Part shown: positions 14,291 through 17,195 of the stretch, piece after piece
Position numbering within the stretch: position 1 is the first letter of the stretch
How the letters are laid out: each line of letters starts with the position of its first letter
Assembly: GCA_938022235.1 (NCBI GenBank)
Contig: CALIEL010000142.1
Location: 1-17,195, forward strand
Length of the DNA: 17,195 nucleotides
Direction: 5' to 3'
Origin: Oribacterium parvum
GTDB lineage: Bacteria > Bacillota > Clostridia > Lachnospirales > Lachnospiraceae
The notes under the pieces: model-generated
What the model saw: only the letters and a program-made list of their open reading frames with translations
Database searches by the model: none
Told to the model about the DNA's origin: nothing
Program-made: the position numbers and the translations under genes

Positions 14291-14575
14291 ATGGAACAGT
14301 GGAATGTAGAAGCTTTCAGAGATAGAGCTAAGAAGTTCACAGAAGATGCAAGAGCATTAAGCAATGATTTTCAATATGCCATTGGCTTAAGAGAGAAGCA
14401 GAAAGAAGGAGAAGATATGAAGAAAAAGATTTGTACCGTACTGGCCATCATCGGTGGAATCATCGCTTTTTGCGGATTGGCTTACGGCGTATATCGTTTG
14501 CTTGCTCCGGATTATCTGGAGGATTACGAGGACTACGATGATTTAGAGGATGAAGATTATCTGGAAGAGGAATAA
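14291..14575 (+). CDS. Small single-pass membrane protein with acidic tail (unknown function)
   Basis: I do not recognise this 94-residue protein. Residues 1-42 are hydrophilic and probably helical (MEQWNVEAFRDRAKKFTEDA...). Residues 43-46 are basic (MKKK). A transmembrane helix follows (about 48-68, VLAIIGGIIAFCGLAYGVYRLL), and the C-terminus is strongly acidic with repeated Asp/Glu/Tyr (DYEDYDDLEDEDYLEEE). ATG 14291 is supported by AAAGGA and by the promoter ending at 14258. A second in-frame ATG at 14417 (residue 43) has its own AAGGAGA and begins MKKKICTV, which looks like the start of a 52-residue membrane peptide. Either or both starts could be used. It is monocistronic, between its own promoter and a terminator. 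The overall plan (TM plus charged tail) is common in uncharacterised clostridial proteins. Confidence 0.75.
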   Translation: MEQWNVEAFRDRAKKFTEDARALSNDFQYAIGLREKQKEGEDMKKKICTVLAIIGGIIAFCGLAYGVYRLLAPDYLEDYEDYDDLEDEDYLEEE

Positions 14576-14603
14576 TCTTATTGCATAGTGCTTTGAGCGA
14601 AAG

Positions 14604-14629
14604 AAAAAGAGGCAGTAGCCTCTTTTTTT
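14604..14629 (+). terminator. Intrinsic terminator of the small membrane protein gene
   Basis: AAAAAGAGGC (14604-14613) pairs perfectly with GCCTCTTTTT (14618-14627) around an AGTA loop, with seven T residues in the right arm and tail (14623-14629). It lies 28 bases after the stop codon. Confidence 0.93.
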
Positions 14630-14690
14630 ATGGGAGAGAGTAGAGGATAGTTTCCTTTCAGAAAGGGTCAGCAGAAAGAGGTCAGGAGAA

Positions 14691-15956
14691 ATGGAAAAAG
14701 AAAATACAAATAGCAAAACAGAGGAGGCTGTGCAGCAGGAAAAGCACTGGTGCCAAAATCAGGATCGGTGCGGCGGCTGCTTTTATCAGGAAATTCCCTA
14801 TGAAGAGGAAGTGGCGAAAAAGGAGCAGGAGATTCGAGACTTATTTAATCCGGTGATTCAGGGAGACTATCTTTTTGAGGGTATCATTTCCTCTCCAAAG
14901 AAGGAGGCCTATCGGAATAAGATGGAATTTTCCTTTGGGGATCAGGAAAAGGATGGTCATCTTTGCTTGGGATTACACCAAAAAAGAAGCTTTTTTAACA
15001 TTTTAAATACGGAAGACTGTCGCCTGCCCCATCCGGATATGGGAGAGATTTTACTGGCTACAAGGCTGTATTTTCAAGAAAAAGGTCTGGGATACTACCA
15101 TAAAAAGCGCCATGAGGGCTATCTTCGGCATCTCTTAATCAGAAGGGCGGAGAAGACGGGAGAGATTTTACTCTCTCTGGTGCATAGTACCCAGCTTCCA
15201 AGGGAAGAGGAAGAAAAGATTTTAAGCGGTTGGAAAGATAGACTTCTTTCCTTGGAAAAGGAAGGAAAGTTGGAGGGAAGCTATGCGGGTATTTTGCATA
15301 CGAAAAATGACAGCTTGGCGGATGCGGTAATTAACGACGGAACAGAGGCTCTCTACGGAAAAGACTATTTTTACGAGGAACTGCTTGGTTTAAACTTTAA
15401 AATCACGCCATTTTCCTTCTTCCAAACCAATACTCTAGGTGCAGAAAAGCTCTATGCCAAGGTGCAGGAGTACTCCAGCTTTTCCGAAAATGCAGAGGAG
15501 AAACCTGTGATTTACGACCTTTATTCCGGAACCGGCACCATTACCCAGCTGATGAGTAAGGTGGCAAAGCAGGCCATCGGGGTGGAAATCGTGGAGGAGG
15601 CAGTGGAGGCCGCCAAGGAAAATGCCAAGGAAAATCAGGTGGAGAACTGTATCTTCTATGCCGGAGATGTGCTGAAGGTGCTGGAGGCAGGGCAGGGGGA
15701 AACAGAGCTTCCCTATCCGGATTTTATTATTGTGGATCCTCCAAGAGACGGGATGCATAAGAAGGCCTTGGAAAAAATCATTTCCTACGGAGTGAAGCGA
15801 CTGGTCTATGTGGCTTGTAAGCCAAAAAGCCTGGCCAGAGACTTGGAAGCTTTACAAAATGCCGGATATAAGGTACAAAAGTTATGTGCTGTAGATATGT
15901 TTCCCAGAACCAATAATTGCGAGGTGGTGGCGCTGTTGGAGAAAGAGGAATCGTAG
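14691..15956 (+). CDS. RlmD/RlmCD-type 23S rRNA (uracil-5-)-methyltransferase
   Basis: This 421-residue cytoplasmic enzyme is predicted to transfer a methyl group from S-adenosylmethionine to C5 of uridine in 23S rRNA. An N-terminal [4Fe-4S] binding set is seen as Cys21, Cys27 and Cys30 (CGGC) plus Cys110 (EDCRLPHP). The central region holds YRNKMEFSFG, typical of the TrmA/RlmC/RlmD group. The SAM-binding motif YDLYSGTGTI starts near residue 274, VDPPRDG near 346, and the catalytic nucleophile is Cys376 in YVACKPKSLARDL. The protein has no N-terminal TRAM RNA-binding domain, which most RlmCD proteins of about 450 residues carry. AGGAG lies 3-7 bases before ATG 14691. Which uridine is modified (U747, U1939 or both in E. 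coli numbering) cannot be read from the sequence. The next gene starts 30 bases on, so the two may be cotranscribed. Confidence 0.92.
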   Translation: MEKENTNSKTEEAVQQEKHWCQNQDRCGGCFYQEIPYEEEVAKKEQEIRDLFNPVIQGDYLFEGIISSPKKEAYRNKMEFSFGDQEKDGHLCLGLHQKRSFFNILNTEDCRLPHPDMGEILLATRLYFQEKGLGYYHKKRHEGYLRHLLIRRAEKTGEILLSLVHSTQLPREEEEKILSGWKDRLLSLEKEGKLEGSYAGILHTKNDSLADAVINDGTEALYGKDYFYEELLGLNFKITPFSFFQTNTLGAEKLYAKVQEYSSFSENAEEKPVIYDLYSGTGTITQLMSKVAKQAIGVEIVEEAVEAAKENAKENQVENCIFYAGDVLKVLEAGQGETELPYPDFIIVDPPRDGMHKKALEKIISYGVKRLVYVACKPKSLARDLEALQNAGYKVQKLCAVDMFPRTNNCEVVALLEKEES

Positions 15957-15986
15957 TTTGTATATATAGTAGTAAGGAGAGAAAAG

Positions 15987-17195
15987 GTGTTAAAAAGAAT
16001 TTTAAATATTTCATTGGCTTATGTTGGAGTTGTTATCGGTGCCGGATTATCCTCCGGTCAGGACTTGATGCAATACTTTGTCAGTTTTGGTAAGTGGGGG
16101 ATTATAGGAACCATTGTTCTTGGTATCATAAGTGTAGTTTTTGGTAAAATTATCATTACGCTAGGCAGTTATTTCCGATCTAATGATCACTCTGAAGTTC
16201 TTTCACAAATAGCCGGACCGATTACGAATAAAATCCTTGATATAGCTTTAATCGTTTCTTGCTTTGTAGTCGGTTTAGTTATGATTGCCGGAGCCGGTTC
16301 AAACCTTAATCAGCAGTTCGGTCTCCCATTTTGGGCAGGAGGATTGTTGTGTGCTGCACTAATAATCATTGTCAGCTTTCTTGATTTCGAAAAAATTACT
16401 GGTGTACTTGGGATATTTACACCCATAGTTTTTATCATGATTATAATTATTGCAGTCCACACTTTTACAAATCGGAGCTTTGATTTCGATGAATTAGAAG
16501 CAATTTCAGCCACAATCCCTAGTCCAATGCCAAATGTATGGATTTCTTTACTAAATTATTTTGCACTTGCGGTAATGACGGCAGTCCCCATGGCTTTTGT
16601 ACTAGGCGGATCCATTATGAGGATTGGTGTGGCAGAGAAAAGCGGTATTTTGGGCGGTCTTGGCGTTAGCATTATTATTACTGTTGTAACTTGTGTCTTA
16701 TATGCAAATGTTAAACTAGCTTCTACAGTTGATATGCCCATGTTAGCAATCGCTGAACAGATTCACCCCATTTTTTCGCTAATATATGCTTTTGTCATCT
16801 ATGGGCTAATTTTTAATACAGCTTTCAGCTTATTCTATGCATTGGCAAAACGCTTCTCTTCCGACAATCCTAAGCGTTTCTATCCCATTTTGATTGGTAC
16901 TGTAGTAATAGGATATGCGTTATCCTTTATGGGCTTTAAAGAATTAGTGTCTATTATGTATCCAATTTTGGGATATATTGGCTTTGTGATGCTTGCGATA
17001 TTAACTATTGCATGGATAAAAGAAAAATCAAATATAAAAGGCGAGAAATTTTTAAGACGTAAAATGATACGATTGATTACTAAGAAATATGATGATAATC
17101 AAGATTATACAATTAAAGACAAAGAAAAATTTCATCAGCTGGGCGAAGATTCAATTGTTGATACGCAGAGTATTAAGAGTGATATTAAGGATCTT
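15987..17195 (+). CDS. YkvI-like integral membrane protein, 3' end cut by the window
   Basis: Translation from GTG 15987, with AAGGAGAG six bases upstream, stays open for 403 codons to the window edge. The N-terminus (MLKRILNISLAYVGVVIGAGLSSGQDLMQYF) matches the YkvI group of membrane proteins, whose first unwound helix carries V-G-A-G-x-x-S-G-Q-E-like residues as in LeuT-fold transporters. About ten hydrophobic helices follow up to residue 350. After the last helix, a charged tail of more than 50 residues (rich in Lys, Asp, Glu) continues beyond the window. That is longer than I expect for the family, so the 3' end may be a fusion or an extended cytoplasmic domain. Function of YkvI proteins is not known; solute transport is inferred from the fold. 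Codons are more AT-ending than in the upstream methyltransferase gene. Confidence 0.85.
   Translation, partial: MLKRILNISLAYVGVVIGAGLSSGQDLMQYFVSFGKWGIIGTIVLGIISVVFGKIIITLGSYFRSNDHSEVLSQIAGPITNKILDIALIVSCFVVGLVMIAGAGSNLNQQFGLPFWAGGLLCAALIIIVSFLDFEKITGVLGIFTPIVFIMIIIIAVHTFTNRSFDFDELEAISATIPSPMPNVWISLLNYFALAVMTAVPMAFVLGGSIMRIGVAEKSGILGGLGVSIIITVVTCVLYANVKLASTVDMPMLAIAEQIHPIFSLIYAFVIYGLIFNTAFSLFYALAKRFSSDNPKRFYPILIGTVVIGYALSFMGFKELVSIMYPILGYIGFVMLAILTIAWIKEKSNIKGEKFLRRKMIRLITKKYDDNQDYTIKDKEKFHQLGEDSIVDTQSIKSDIKDL

Overview
The window looks like a chromosome segment from a low-to-moderate GC, Gram-positive anaerobe of the Bacillota, most likely family Lachnospiraceae. The reasons are strong AAGGAGG-type ribosome binding sites, Sec signal peptides on many secreted proteins, aromatic CW_binding (choline-binding type) repeats, a two-gene iron-sulfur L-serine dehydratase, and an RlmD/RlmCD-type methyltransferase. 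An oral genus such as Oribacterium is possible, but the sequence alone cannot settle this. Every gene I accept lies on the + strand.

Layout. (1) 1-322 is the 3' end of a sodium/proton:dicarboxylate or amino-acid symporter, closed by a near-perfect terminator. (2) 562-3594 encodes a 1010-residue secreted surface protein with two BspA-type leucine-rich blocks and C-terminal CW repeats. (3) 3889-5633 is the serine dehydratase pair sdaAB-sdaAA, split by an array of 16-bp tandem repeats and closed by a terminator. (4) 5800-14131 is a run of envelope genes: an L,D-transpeptidase, a YczE-type membrane protein, an NlpC/P60 endopeptidase, a GH25 muramidase with CW repeats, a CW-repeat protein without a recognisable enzyme domain, and a secreted metallo-beta-lactamase-fold hydrolase. 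(5) 14291-14575 is a small acidic-tailed membrane protein with its own good promoter. (6) 14691-15956 is an RlmD-type 23S rRNA uracil methyltransferase. (7) 15987 to the end is a YkvI-like transporter-fold membrane protein, AT-richer than its neighbours and cut by the window edge.

How they fit together. The envelope genes cover three bond types in peptidoglycan: 3-3 or protein cross-linking (L,D-transpeptidase), stem-peptide cleavage (NlpC/P60) and glycan cleavage (GH25). Three proteins carry CW repeats that would hold them on the wall. The secreted MBL-fold enzyme recalls the phosphocholine esterase (Pce/CbpE) of pneumococcus, which has the same fold, so one working idea is a locus that both uses and edits wall decorations. 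That idea is inference. Serine dehydratase converts serine to pyruvate and ammonia. The partial symporter at the left edge could supply amino or dicarboxylic acids, but it is a separate transcription unit.

A second theme is intergenic. Several spacers directly downstream of stop codons hold short tandem repeats (about 4/8-, 16-, 35- and 40-bp periods) that other features do not explain. No tRNA, rRNA, CRISPR array, insertion sequence or phage gene was seen.
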